The position numbers were made by a program, and so were the translations under genes. Positions 34,644-46,596 of a DNA stretch of 64,000 nt are shown one piece after another. Position 1 is the first letter of the stretch. The number at the start of each line of letters is the position of its first letter. Below the pieces are notes generated by a model. That model saw nothing but the letters and a program-made list of their open reading frames with translations. It made no database searches and was not told the DNA's origin. Origin of the DNA: Desulforamulus ferrireducens (GTDB taxonomy: Bacteria > Bacillota > Desulfotomaculia > Desulfotomaculales > Desulfotomaculaceae). The stretch covers positions 1,736,001 to 1,800,000 of the forward strand of contig NZ_CP019698.1 in the NCBI RefSeq assembly GCF_002005145.1. Direction: 5' to 3'.

Positions 34644-35402
34644 ATGAGTGGCGAGCGCCAAGAGAAGATTCGCTTATTACTCCAGGAACACGGGCATCTG
34701 ACCGTCTCGGAATTGGCCCAGCGTTTTGAAGTATCTGAAATGACCATTCGACGGGACTTAAAGGCCCTTGCCGCTTTAGGCCTGGTGCAGCGTGAACACG
34801 GGCGGGCGCTCTATCCTCAGACTGCCACCAATACTCGTTTTTTCTCCCGGTTGGGAGAGGCCGAGCGGGAAAAAACCGCCATTGGCAGTTTGGCTGCGGG
34901 TCTGGTTGCAGAGGGAGAGACCATTATCCTGGACGCGGGGACAACCACCCTGGCTGTTGCGCAATCCATCAACAAACCCTGTGTTGTCATTACCAACTCG
35001 CTGCCCATCGCCTCGGTTCTGGCCAACCGCGAGGGGGAAACCACCGTGCTGGTTACCGGGGGAGAAGTGCGGGGAACCACCCACGCACTGGTGGGGCCAA
35101 TGGCCCGGGCCGGTTTTGCTGGCTTCAATGCTGACAAGTTGTTTCTTGCTGCTACCGGTGTCAGCATTGAACGCGGGTTGTCTACCAACAATATGTTGGA
35201 ATCAGAGGTTAAACAGGCCATGCTGACTGCCGCCAGGGAAGTCATTCTGGTGGCCCATAGTGCGAAATTTAATCATGTATACTATCACACCTTTGCCCGG
35301 TGGGATAAGGTACATACCGTGATTACCGATGCCGGGTTGCCGGAGGCAACCCGCAGGGAACTTGAAAATTTAGGGGTCAAAGTATTGGTAGCTCAACTAT
35401 AA
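34644..35402 (+). CDS. DeoR-family transcriptional regulator
   Basis: 252 residues. N-terminal winged helix RQEKIRLLLQEHGHLTVSEL with recognition helix VSEMTIRRDLKAL; C-terminal sugar-phosphate sensor domain (DAGTTTLAVAQSI, GGEVRGTTHALVGPMA, LVAHSAKFNH). The sensor binds phosphorylated sugars in the family. It stands between pyk and gap, where Bacillus has the unrelated CggR, so control of the glycolytic genes is likely but inferred. Start ATG 34644 with GGGAGG 7 bases upstream; the in-frame GTG at 34629 overlaps that SD. Confidence 0.85.
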   Translation: MSGERQEKIRLLLQEHGHLTVSELAQRFEVSEMTIRRDLKALAALGLVQREHGRALYPQTATNTRFFSRLGEAEREKTAIGSLAAGLVAEGETIILDAGTTTLAVAQSINKPCVVITNSLPIASVLANREGETTVLVTGGEVRGTTHALVGPMARAGFAGFNADKLFLAATGVSIERGLSTNNMLESEVKQAMLTAAREVILVAHSAKFNHVYYHTFARWDKVHTVITDAGLPEATRRELENLGVKVLVAQL

Positions 35403-35461
35403 AACGACCGGTAATAAAAATGTACAGCTTGTAAATTCTTTTCAGTTAATTAAAAAAATAA

Positions 35462-36508
<1,047 letters not shown>

Positions 36509-36511
36509 ACT

Positions 36512-37693
36512 ATGCCAAAAAAGTCTGTCAAAGACATTGAGGTAAAAGGCAAGCGGGTCTTTGTCCGGGTGGATTTCAACGTTCCCCTGGACGGAGAAGT
36601 CATTACCGATGACACCCGTATCCGCAAGGCTTTACCCACCATCCAATACCTGATGGAACAGGGGGCCAGGGTGATTCTGGCCTCCCACCTGGGCCGCCCC
36701 AAAGGCGAAGTGGTTGAAAAATACCGTTTGACCCCGGTGGCCAGAAGGCTTTCGGAATTGCTGGGCAAGGAAGTTATCAAGGTGAACGACTCGGTGGGGG
36801 AAGAAGTTAAGCAAGCCATTGCAGCCATGCAGAACGGTGATGTGCTGCTGCTGGAAAATGTCCGTTTCCATGCCGAGGAAACCAAAAATGATGAAAAATA
36901 CGCCAGACAGCTGGCGGAACTGGCCGATGTCTTTGTCAACGATGCCTTTGGCGCCGCCCACCGGGCCCATGCATCAACAGCCGGAATTGCCAAATATCTG
37001 CCCGCTGTGGCCGGTTTTCTGATGGAGAAGGAACTGACAATGTTGGGCCAGGCGGTAACCACCCCCAGGCGGCCCTTTGTGGCCATTATCGGAGGCGCCA
37101 AGGTATCCGATAAAATCGGCGTCATTGAGAACCTGTTAAGTAAAGTTGATACATTGATCATCGGCGGCGGGATGGCCAACACCTTTTTAAGGGCCCAGGG
37201 TTACCAAACCGGTAAATCCCTGGTGGAACCCGACAAGGTGGACCTGGCCAGAGAACTGATAGAGCGGGCTGCAACCCGCCAGGTGGAACTGCTCTTACCA
37301 ACCGATGTGGTGGTGGCGCGGGCCTTTGAACCAACTGCCGAGAACCGGGTGGTAACGGTGACAAAGATTCCGGAGGACTGGGTGGTGCTGGACATCGGAC
37401 CGGCCACTGCTGCTAAGTATGCTGAAGCGGTTCAAAAAGCAGCAACCGTTGTTTGGAACGGGCCCATGGGAGTTTTTGAAATGGATGTCTTTGCCAAAGG
37501 CACTGAAGCAGTGGCCAAAGCCCTGGCGGATTCTTCTGCCATTACCATTATAGGGGGCGGTGACTCGGTGGCGGCGGTGAATAAGATTGGCGTAGCGGAT
37601 AAGATCAGCCATATCTCAACCGGCGGCGGGGCCTCCCTGGAGTTCCTGGAAGGGAAAGAGTTGCCCGGGGTAGCGGTGCTTCAGAGTAAATAA
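36512..37693 (+). CDS. pgk: Phosphoglycerate kinase
   Basis: Transfers the acyl phosphate of 1,3-bisphosphoglycerate to ADP. 393 residues in two Rossmann-like lobes: [20 protein letters not shown] and [10 protein letters not shown] (substrate side), [20 protein letters not shown] (hinge), [11 protein letters not shown] and the C-terminal [11 protein letters not shown] nucleotide site. Starts 3 bases after gap. Confidence 0.96.
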   Translation: MPKKSVKDIEVKGKRVFVRVDFNVPLDGEVITDDTRIRKALPTIQYLMEQGARVILASHLGRPKGEVVEKYRLTPVARRLSELLGKEVIKVNDSVGEEVKQAIAAMQNGDVLLLENVRFHAEETKNDEKYARQLAELADVFVNDAFGAAHRAHASTAGIAKYLPAVAGFLMEKELTMLGQAVTTPRRPFVAIIGGAKVSDKIGVIENLLSKVDTLIIGGGMANTFLRAQGYQTGKSLVEPDKVDLARELIERAATRQVELLLPTDVVVARAFEPTAENRVVTVTKIPEDWVVLDIGPATAAKYAEAVQKAATVVWNGPMGVFEMDVFAKGTEAVAKALADSSAITIIGGGDSVAAVNKIGVADKISHISTGGGASLEFLEGKELPGVAVLQSK

Positions 37694-37756
37694 AAGCAAC
37701 AGCGCGGCGGTACATGTGCCGCCGCCATCTAAATGCGTGGTGTTGGAGGTATAACG

Positions 37757-38509
37757 ATGCGGCAGTTAATCATCGCCGGAAACTGGAAGATGCATAAAAA
37801 TATTCAAGAGGCACTGGAGTTTTTGCAAGAATTGCGAGGGAAATTGGACAGCACACCGGTGGAAGCGGTGGTATGCCCGCCCTTTACCGCTCTGGCGCCG
37901 GTGGCCGAAGCCTTAAAGGGCAGCAACATTGCTCTGGGCGCCCAAAACATGCACTGGGAAAAGCAAGGGGCCTATACCGGGGAAGTTTCACCCCTTATGC
38001 TAAGGGAGATCGGGTGTAAATATGTCATCCTGGGCCACTCGGAAAGAAGGCAGTACTTTGGAGAAACCGACGAGAGTGTTAACAAAAAAGTGAAAGCAGC
38101 CCTGGAACACGGCCTTGTTCCCATCATCTGTGTGGGAGAGACCCTGGACCAGCGGGAAGCCGGCATCACCGAACAAGTGGTGGCCACCCAGACCACAGGG
38201 GCCCTGGAGGGTCTGACCCCCGGGCAGGTGGCGGGCCTGGTCATTGCCTATGAACCGGTCTGGGCCATCGGCACCGGTAAAACAGCCTCGGAGAAAGATG
38301 CCCAGCAGGTCAACCGCTACATCCGTAAAGTGATTGCCGACCAATACGGTGCTGCTGCTGCCGAGGCGGTGCGCATACAATATGGCGGCAGTGTGAAGCC
38401 CGGCAATGCCAGGGCGTTAATGTCGCAGCCGGATATCGACGGCGCCCTGGTGGGCGGCGCCAGCCTGCAAGTGGACGACTTTGTCGGTATCATTGAAAAC
38501 TCTCTGTGA
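37757..38509 (+). CDS. tpiA: Triosephosphate isomerase
   Basis: Interconverts dihydroxyacetone phosphate and glyceraldehyde-3-phosphate, the entry point for the product of GlpABC. 250 residues: N-terminal IAGNWKMHKN with catalytic Lys, the His in ILGHSERRQYFGE, the Glu in AYEPVWAIGTGKTAS, and GGSVKPGNA phosphate loop. Start ATG 37757 (GGAGGT 6 bases upstream). Confidence 0.96.
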   Translation: MRQLIIAGNWKMHKNIQEALEFLQELRGKLDSTPVEAVVCPPFTALAPVAEALKGSNIALGAQNMHWEKQGAYTGEVSPLMLREIGCKYVILGHSERRQYFGETDESVNKKVKAALEHGLVPIICVGETLDQREAGITEQVVATQTTGALEGLTPGQVAGLVIAYEPVWAIGTGKTASEKDAQQVNRYIRKVIADQYGAAAAEAVRIQYGGSVKPGNARALMSQPDIDGALVGGASLQVDDFVGIIENSL

Positions 38510-38564
38510 AACATATCAAACCTGCGAGGTTTAAGCTCGAGACCCGGATTAAACAGGGGGATTA

Positions 38565-38598
38565 TTGAACCTCGACCTGCGACCTCGAACCTCGAAAT
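38565..38598. repeat. Heptad-periodic repeat in the tpiA-gpmI spacer
   Basis: Four consecutive 7-mers, CTCGACC, TGCGACC, TCGAACC, TCGAAAT, right before the gpmI SD. Same 7-bp periodicity as arrays near 40285, 49060, 49145, 49560 and 54934. Confidence 0.55.
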
Positions 38599-38615
38599 TG
38601 AGGAGGTTCCCGAAA

Positions 38616-40169
38616 TTGAACAATGAAAAACGTCCCCTGGCCTTAATTATCCTGGATGGCTGGGGTGTCAGTGAAAATGAGAAGGGCAACGCCATTGCCC
38701 AGGCGGAAACACCAAACATTAAGAAATTCATGGCCAACTATCCCTACACTGCTCTGGAGTGTTCCGGACTGGCCGTGGGCCTGCCCGAAGGGCAGATGGG
38801 GAACTCCGAGGTGGGACACCTGAACATGGGGGCCGGTCGGGTGGTTTACCAGGAACTTACCCGCATCACCAAGTCCATCAAAGACGGGGATTTCTTCAGC
38901 AACCCGGAACTGGTGAAGGCTGCGCAAAAAGCCAAAGAAAACAACGCCGCCCTGCACATTATGGGACTGCTGTCGGACGGCGGGGTGCACAGCCACATCA
39001 AACATATCTTTGCCGCCCTCCGACTGGCGGCCCGGCAGGGGCTGACCGGCGTCTATTTTCACGCCTTCCTGGACGGCCGGGATGTGCCGCCCGCCAGCGC
39101 CAAGGGATACATGCGGGCCCTGCTGGCCAAAATGAAAGAACTGGGCGTGGGACAAGTGGCCACCGTCTCCGGACGGTATTATGCCATGGACCGTGACCGC
39201 CGCTGGGAACGCACCGAACAGGCCTACCGGGCCATGGTTTATGCCGAAGGATTGCAGGCCAACTCGCCGGTGGAAGCCATTGATGTGGCCTACGAGCGGG
39301 GAGAAACGGACGAATTTGTCAAACCCACCGTCATCACCGACGAACACAAACAACTGGTGGCCAGGATAGCCGACGGGGATTCCGTCATCTTCATCAATTT
39401 CCGCCCGGACCGGGCCAGACAAATCACCCGGGCCTTTGTGGACGACGACTTTACCGGCTTTAACCGGGGACCCGGCCGGCCCCGGGTACATTTCGTCTGT
39501 ATGACAGTCTATGACAAAACCATTGAAGCGCCGGTGGCCTTCCCGCCCCATCAGCTGGTCAACACCCTGGGAGAATGGCTGAGCAAGCAGGGACTGAAGC
39601 AGCTCCGGCTGGCGGAGACGGAAAAATATGCCCATGTCACTTTCTTCTTCAACGGGGGCGTGGAACCGCCCAACCCCAACGAAGAAAGAATATTAATTCC
39701 TTCTCCCAAAGTGGCCACCTACGACCTGAAGCCGGAAATGTCGGCCAACGAAATTACCGACGCATTCCTCGCCAACCTGCAAAAAGGAACATTCGATGTC
39801 ATCATCACCAACTTTGCCAACCCGGATATGGTGGGCCATACCGGCGACCTGGAAGCCGCCAAAAGCGCCATCGAAACAGTAGACAAGTGCCTGGGCAGAA
39901 TTGTTCCCGCCATGCTGGAAAAGTCGGGCACCGTGATTATTACCGCCGACCACGGCAATGCAGAAAAAATGAGAGACGACCACGGTGGCCCCCACACCGC
40001 CCATACCACCGACCCGGTCCCCTTTGTGCTGGTAAGTGACCGGTACAAAGGAGCCAAACTCCGGGAGGGCGGCAGCCTGCCGGACATCGCCCCCACAATG
40101 CTGGATATTCTGGGCTTGCCCAAGCCCCCGGAAATGACCGGGGAGAGCCTTCTTAAGTCTCAAGGGTAA
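38616..40169 (+). CDS. gpmI: 2,3-bisphosphoglycerate-independent phosphoglycerate mutase
   Basis: Mn-dependent interconversion of 3- and 2-phosphoglycerate. 517 residues of the alkaline-phosphatase-type fold: LIILDGWG at the N-terminus, the catalytic Ser in [29 protein letters not shown], and the metal-binding [11 protein letters not shown] and HTTDPVPF. Start TTG 38616 with GAGGAGG 9 bases upstream. Codons here favour C at third positions, more than the upstream genes. Confidence 0.95.
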   Translation: MNNEKRPLALIILDGWGVSENEKGNAIAQAETPNIKKFMANYPYTALECSGLAVGLPEGQMGNSEVGHLNMGAGRVVYQELTRITKSIKDGDFFSNPELVKAAQKAKENNAALHIMGLLSDGGVHSHIKHIFAALRLAARQGLTGVYFHAFLDGRDVPPASAKGYMRALLAKMKELGVGQVATVSGRYYAMDRDRRWERTEQAYRAMVYAEGLQANSPVEAIDVAYERGETDEFVKPTVITDEHKQLVARIADGDSVIFINFRPDRARQITRAFVDDDFTGFNRGPGRPRVHFVCMTVYDKTIEAPVAFPPHQLVNTLGEWLSKQGLKQLRLAETEKYAHVTFFFNGGVEPPNPNEERILIPSPKVATYDLKPEMSANEITDAFLANLQKGTFDVIITNFANPDMVGHTGDLEAAKSAIETVDKCLGRIVPAMLEKSGTVIITADHGNAEKMRDDHGGPHTAHTTDPVPFVLVSDRYKGAKLREGGSLPDIAPTMLDILGLPKPPEMTGESLLKSQG

Positions 40170-41660
<1,491 letters not shown>

Positions 41661-41744
41661 ATACAACTACTGGACATCATTTTACCTGCCAATCGGACGG
41701 CTAAAGGTTTGGTGGGAGAATGATCCCAACCAGAATAAGCGGAC

Positions 41745-41782
41745 AAATCCCTTCATAAGTATCTTTTGGAGGGATTTGATTT
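41745..41782 (+). terminator. Intrinsic terminator after eno
   Basis: AAATCCCTTC (41745) pairs with GGAGGGATTT (41768), followed by GATTTTATC. Confidence 0.65.
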
Positions 41783-41918
41783 TATCATCAAAAAGATTGG
41801 CACAATTTTATAATAATTTTGACAAATAGTCACAGCGAAATTTATGTACTTGTTTCGTTTTTTGAGCTGCCCTAATATATTCGAAAACAGCCAACATTTT
41901 TAAAATTTTCTAAAATAA

Positions 41919-41947
41919 TTGACACTACTTGGAAGAAACTATATACT
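41919..41947 (+). promoter_or_regulatory. Sigma-A-type promoter upstream of hdrA with a long leader
   Basis: TTGACA (41919-41924), 17 bases, TATACT (41942-41947). It is the best promoter match in the 740-base eno-hdrA spacer and would give a leader of about 450 bases before the hdrA GTG. The leader contains stems GTCAGG (42089) / CCTGAC (42129) and ACAAGCG-TTT-CGCTTGT (42201-42217). I see no gene in the spacer. Confidence 0.6.
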
Positions 41948-42527
41948 AGCTATAAGAACAAAAGTGCTGAAATTACGGTATTTACAAGTTTATTGTATAC
42001 AGTGATAGATTTATATGTGGTAACTTATATTAATAATGGTACTTCTGACCGATTACACCATAAATAGTATCTTCGTTTCGCTAGGTCCGTCAGGTGGCTG
42101 GCGTGGCAATATAAAATATACAGAGGAGCCTGACTAAGACAAGCCGTCCAATTATGCGACCCGCTAACGCTAAGATACACCTGTTTTTGTTAAGTTTAGT
42201 ACAAGCGTTTCGCTTGTTTGTTAACTGGTTACATAATTTTAGGGGTGAAGCCTCCGTACCATACTTTTAATGGTTCCTTAAAATGAACCGCGCTCCGGAT
42301 TTTACAATATAAATTTAGTTTAAAAATTCCCCACCAAGGGGTTAAGTGTATTTATCGGGGTAATTTTTTACCCCTTGGAAAAGCGTAAATAGGAGGACGG
42401 TGTGAATGCAGAGATGACAACAAAGCCTGAAAAAGTAGGAGCCGTATTAGTGGTAGGTTCCGGTATAGCAGGAATCCAGGCATCATTGGATTTAGCAGAA
42501 TCGGGCTACTATGTATACCTGGTAGAA

Positions 42528-44415
42528 ATTGAGTAGGAGGGAGCGATTAACTCCCGTCCTCTCACACCACCGTACGTACCGTTCGGTATACGGCGGTTCA
42601 TGTTGTGGAACGAAGTTCGTTGTATCTTTCAACTAAACTTTTAAGCCCTTGTTCTTGCCAAAAGGCGAGACCGAGGGCTTTGTTTACTTGTGGCGTGTTT
42701 GATAATCTCCAGTATCCCTTACGTGACCCGCTTATCAGCATTGCCCATTCTGGCGGTATTCCCAGCGCTACTAATTTCTTTCTTTTGGTCTTTGGTTTCT
42801 TCCATTGTTTTAAGTAGCACATTCGTAGTCGCCGTCTTAGCCATTCATCAAGGGATTGAAATACGCTTCTCGTATCAGCTAACCTGTAGTAGCCAATCCA
42901 CCCGACTATATAGGTGTTGATTGCCTTGATTCTTTTGTTCATTGACTGGCTTTTGCTTCGGTTGGTTAGCTCCCGTATTTTGTCCATGAATCGCTTTTTC
43001 GTCTTTGGGGCTATTCTGATTTTGGGTTCTTTGTCCCACGTAAATGAAAATCCTAGAAATTTCCTCTTCCACGGCCTGTCTACTGCACTCTTTTGCATAT
43101 TGACTTTAAGTTTTAGTCTCTCTTCTACAAACTTTTTGACACTCGCCATGACTCTTTCCCCGGCTCTTCGGCTCTTTACGTAAATGTTGCAGTCATCTGC
43201 ATATCTGACGAATCTGTGTCCCCGTTTCCAGAGCTCCCAGTCTAGGTCATTCAGCATGATGTTGGCTAAAAGTGGGCTCAACGGGCCTCCTTGGGGGGTT
43301 CCTTCTCCGGTTGCTATGCAGCATCCGTTTACCATTACCCCGGCTTGGAGGTATCTCCGAATGAGCAGTAACACCCTTTTGTCTTGGATTCTTCTAGACA
43401 CCTTCGACATAAGTATGTCGTGGTTGACCTTGTCAAAGAATTTCTCCAAGTCCATGTCCACTACCCACCTGTATCCTTCCTTGATGTATTCTCTTGCCAG
43501 TTCTACTGCCGAATGTGCTCTTTTGTGGGGGCGAAAGCCGAAGCTAAATGGGACAAAGGTTGGTTCAAAGATGTCGTTCATTTTCTGTAGAAGGGCCTGT
43601 TGGATTAGGCGGTCTATTACCGTTGGTATTCCCAACAACCTTGTTCCTCCGTCTGGTTTCGGGATTTCGACTCGACGTACTGGTTTTGGTTGGTAGGTTC
43701 CTTTTAGGAGTTGTTCTCTAATTACGGGCCACTGGTCTTTGAGGAATGGACGAAGGGATTCTATCGTCATTCCATCTATTCCAGCTGCTCCTTTGTTAGC
43801 CTCCACCCGGTATAGCGCATATAGCATATTGTCCCTTGCTACCACCCGTTCCATCAGGTTGTTACAACTTTCTTCGCGGGTCGTTTCTTTGGTTCGTGCC
43901 GGTGATAAACTCGGCCCTCCTCCAGTCCCCTGCGTATTCACCGCTTCCTCCTGAAGGTAGTTCCCTTTTGGGATTTTCTGCTGTCTTTGCTTACCTCTCG
44001 AACTCCCCATGAACTTCCCTCACAATCATGTTCAGCCCTTCCCTGCTCAGACGTCTCTTCGCAGGTACTATGGCCTCTGCTGACTCCTGCCGGTTCAGTC
44101 ATACATCTCTGCATGGGTTACCAATTTAATTGGCGTTTCCGGCAGGCCTCCCCGGGTAAGAACGTTATCTTTCCCTCCATCTACCCGCTCCATTTACTCT
44201 CGACAGCCTTTGGTAGCATGGACTTTATCTTGCTTTGCAGATTCATCCAACTGTCGCTAGCCTCACCTGGAGTTCGTGGTCCTCGGGCCAGAGGTTTGCC
44301 GCCGACTTCCTTCAGATTCTACCTCGCGATAGACACCCTTGTCTTAAGCTATAGCTACTGCTACCTTCGCCATTCGGGACTTTCACCCTATAGATAACGC
44401 CCATGCCAGGCGCAC
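42528..44415 (-). mobile_element. Group II intron, copy 3, antisense inside hdrA
   Basis: 1888 bp, ends identical to the other copies. The host frame defines both ends to the base. Unlike the other copies it sits in a coding region; its 5' exon (minus strand) reads CCAATGGCCGGCTCTTT, with the usual CTCTTT but only a weak hairpin. Clustered differences from copies 1, 2 and 4 occur at about 43215-43440. Confidence 0.93.
42598..44010 (-). CDS. ltrA: Group II intron reverse transcriptase/maturase (copy 3)
   Basis: 470 residues, intact, with the same RT (FVRYADD) and maturase domains as copy 1 and no endonuclease domain. It differs in a patch: MLNDLDWELWKRGHRF instead of MLNELDLELCRRGHRF, and SKVSRRI instead of SKVARRI. 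The clustering hints at gene conversion from a more distant intron not present in this window. Confidence 0.94.
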   Translation of the reverse strand: MGSSRGKQRQQKIPKGNYLQEEAVNTQGTGGGPSLSPARTKETTREESCNNLMERVVARDNMLYALYRVEANKGAAGIDGMTIESLRPFLKDQWPVIREQLLKGTYQPKPVRRVEIPKPDGGTRLLGIPTVIDRLIQQALLQKMNDIFEPTFVPFSFGFRPHKRAHSAVELAREYIKEGYRWVVDMDLEKFFDKVNHDILMSKVSRRIQDKRVLLLIRRYLQAGVMVNGCCIATGEGTPQGGPLSPLLANIMLNDLDWELWKRGHRFVRYADDCNIYVKSRRAGERVMASVKKFVEERLKLKVNMQKSAVDRPWKRKFLGFSFTWDKEPKIRIAPKTKKRFMDKIRELTNRSKSQSMNKRIKAINTYIVGWIGYYRLADTRSVFQSLDEWLRRRLRMCYLKQWKKPKTKRKKLVALGIPPEWAMLISGSRKGYWRLSNTPQVNKALGLAFWQEQGLKSLVERYNELRSTT

Positions 44416-44883
44416 AAAGAGCCGGCCATTGGCGGGACCATGCCGATGCTGGACAAAACCTTCCCCACCAACGACTGCTCCATGTGCATCCTGTCTCCCA
44501 AGCTGGTGGACTGCGGGAGACACCTGAACATTAAGACCATGACCAACTCCGAACTAGTGGGACTTGCGGGAGAACCCGGCCACTTCAAGGCCACCATCAG
44601 AACCAAAGCCCGTTACGTTGACCCGGCCAAATGCACCGGCTGCGGCAGCTGTGCGGAAGCCTGCCCGGTAAAAGTAGACGATGAATTCAACCAGGGGCTG
44701 GGCAAACGGAAAGCCATCTACAAACTATATGCCCAGGCCTTCCCCAACGCCTATGCCATAGACAACAGCAAATGCCTGAAATTCAAGAACCTGAATAACG
44801 ACAAACTGTGCGGTAAATGTATTAAAGCCTGCCAGGCCGGCGCCATCAACCACCACATGCAAGACGAAGAAATTGAAATTGAA

Positions 44884-44892
44884 GTAGGATCC
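44884..44892 (+). repeat. Target duplication, left copy
   Basis: GTAGGATCC, repeated at 46588-46596 on the other side of the IS. If the terminal C is given to the element, the duplication is 7 bp (TAGGATC). Confidence 0.75.
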
Positions 44893-46587
44893 CTGAATCC
44901 GTAAAGTATTTTTTTGTCTCACCCCTTAATTTGTAGGTAGATGAAGGAATATGTAGAAATATACATTAAATCAATATTCCTACTCTTCACCTCAGGGGTG
45001 CAACATGAAAAAGATAAAAACCAAGAAAATTAAAACAAAAAATGTAGATGATGATAGGCTCACTATCTTTGAAATTGAACAAGGTGACGAAGAATTATCG
45101 ACTCATTCTGGTTTAGCTCTTATAGGAGCATTACTAGCTAATACCAAGATAAAAACTCGGCTAAACAAGACAATGTCTGCTGAACAAAAGAAACCCCATA
45201 TTTCTAATGGAAGTGTTGGTATTGCCTACATTGGCCTACTATGCCAAGGAAAGAGTGATTTTGACCATATTGAACCCTTTCGAGAAGATAATTTCTTTGC
45301 AATCTCGTTAAACATCAAGGAGACACCGTCAAGCCCAACCCTTCGCCAACGACTAGATATGGTTGCTAAAGATAAGCAATGGAATAGTATCCTGTTGGAA
45401 GAATCTGCTGGGCTAATCAAGAAAACCAATGCACCGCTAACGCCAGTGTACCTGGGTCAGGAAAATAGAGTATATCTTCCACTGGATATTGATGTGTCTC
45501 CCTTTGATAACTCTAACACCAAAAAAGAAGGGGTCTCCCGTACCTACAAAGGCACGGATGGTTACGCTCCCATCTTTGCATATCTAGCAAAGGAAGGTTA
45601 TTGCGTAAATACTGAGTTACGCCAAGGAAGTGAACATTGCCAAAAGAACACTTCGGAATTTGTTGCCGAAAGCATTCGCTATGCCAAAAAAATCACCCAT
45701 TTGCCTTTGCTATTAAGAATGGATTCAGGCAATGACAGCGCTAACAATATTGAAATTTGCTTAAATGATGAAACTAAGGCAGATTTCATTATTAAGCGAA
45801 ACCTTCGCAAAGAAACTCCTGAAGGGTGGCTACTATTGGCAAAGAACAACAAAGATATTTACTGTCAGGAACGTGAAGGTAAAAAAGTCTACTATGGTTC
45901 CATGATGAAATACAAAAAGGAACTAAAAAGAGAAATCAGGGTGGTTTACAAGATTACAGAAAGAACCTTTGGTAAAGATGGCCAGATATTTCTCGTACCT
46001 CAAGTAGAGGCAGAAACCTATTGGACATCACTGCCGGACCCACCACATGTTATCGAAAAACTATACCATGAACATGGCACCAGCGAGCAGTTTCACAGTG
46101 AACTTAAGACAGACCTAGATTTAGAAAGACTACCCTCTGGCAAATTTGATACTAACAACCTAGTGTTACATTTCGGGGTAGTGGCCTACAATCTGTTAAG
46201 GATGATTGGTCAATCCACAACCAGGATGCAACATGTACCTATACGTAAGCAGGCAGAACGCCGCAGGATTAGGACAGTGATTCAGAATTTAATTACGTTA
46301 GCATCACGATTAGTGTCTCATGCAAGAAAAAAGAAATTACGATTTGGAAAGCACAGTCCTTGGTTTGAAACATTTAAACAAGCATACGCTGTGTGTTTAG
46401 CAAGGTAGAAATATCCACAGAACAATAAAGCTTTTGCGCTCAAAGAAGTGCTTAGATTGTTATTGCCAAATTTAGGTTTAAAACCATTATGGTAATAATT
46501 ACAGTATAAGACAGCCAGACAACGATACAAAATTTTCCATAAGATACTAAAGGATGGGGTTACCAAATAGGTCACTCACGGATTCAG
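44893..46587 (+). mobile_element. IS1380-like insertion sequence inside hdrA
   Basis: 1695 bp with terminal inverted repeats CTGAATCCGT / CGGATTCAG, flanked by a 9-bp direct repeat that interrupts the hdrA frame. The size and transposase resemble the IS1380 family, although those usually make shorter duplications (4-5 bp as I recall), so the family call is tentative. Inserted in the same orientation as hdrA. Confidence 0.8.
45005..46408 (+). CDS. IS1380-like DDE transposase
   Basis: 467 residues. First catalytic Asp region LPLDIDVSPFDNSNTKKEGV, then SRTYKGTDGYAPIFAYLAKE and CVNTELRQGSEHCQKNTSEF, second Asp in LLLRMDSGNDSANNIE, ADFIIKRNLRKE, and the Glu region HGTSEQFHSELKTDLDLERL. This string of motifs is what I recall of IS1380-type transposases. 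Intact from ATG to stop; the SD is poor (AGGGGTG 8 bases upstream). Confidence 0.75.
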   Translation: MKKIKTKKIKTKNVDDDRLTIFEIEQGDEELSTHSGLALIGALLANTKIKTRLNKTMSAEQKKPHISNGSVGIAYIGLLCQGKSDFDHIEPFREDNFFAISLNIKETPSSPTLRQRLDMVAKDKQWNSILLEESAGLIKKTNAPLTPVYLGQENRVYLPLDIDVSPFDNSNTKKEGVSRTYKGTDGYAPIFAYLAKEGYCVNTELRQGSEHCQKNTSEFVAESIRYAKKITHLPLLLRMDSGNDSANNIEICLNDETKADFIIKRNLRKETPEGWLLLAKNNKDIYCQEREGKKVYYGSMMKYKKELKREIRVVYKITERTFGKDGQIFLVPQVEAETYWTSLPDPPHVIEKLYHEHGTSEQFHSELKTDLDLERLPSGKFDTNNLVLHFGVVAYNLLRMIGQSTTRMQHVPIRKQAERRRIRTVIQNLITLASRLVSHARKKKLRFGKHSPWFETFKQAYAVCLAR

Positions 46588-46596
46588 GTAGGATCC
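46588..46596 (+). repeat. Target duplication, right copy
   Basis: GTAGGATCC, identical to 44884-44892; the hdrA frame resumes at 46597. Confidence 0.75.

Noticed and set aside
42402-46596. The hdrA breaks as an assembly mistake caused by repeated introns
   Set aside because: Base-exact frame restoration at both joints and a target duplication argue for real insertions, though long reads should confirm.
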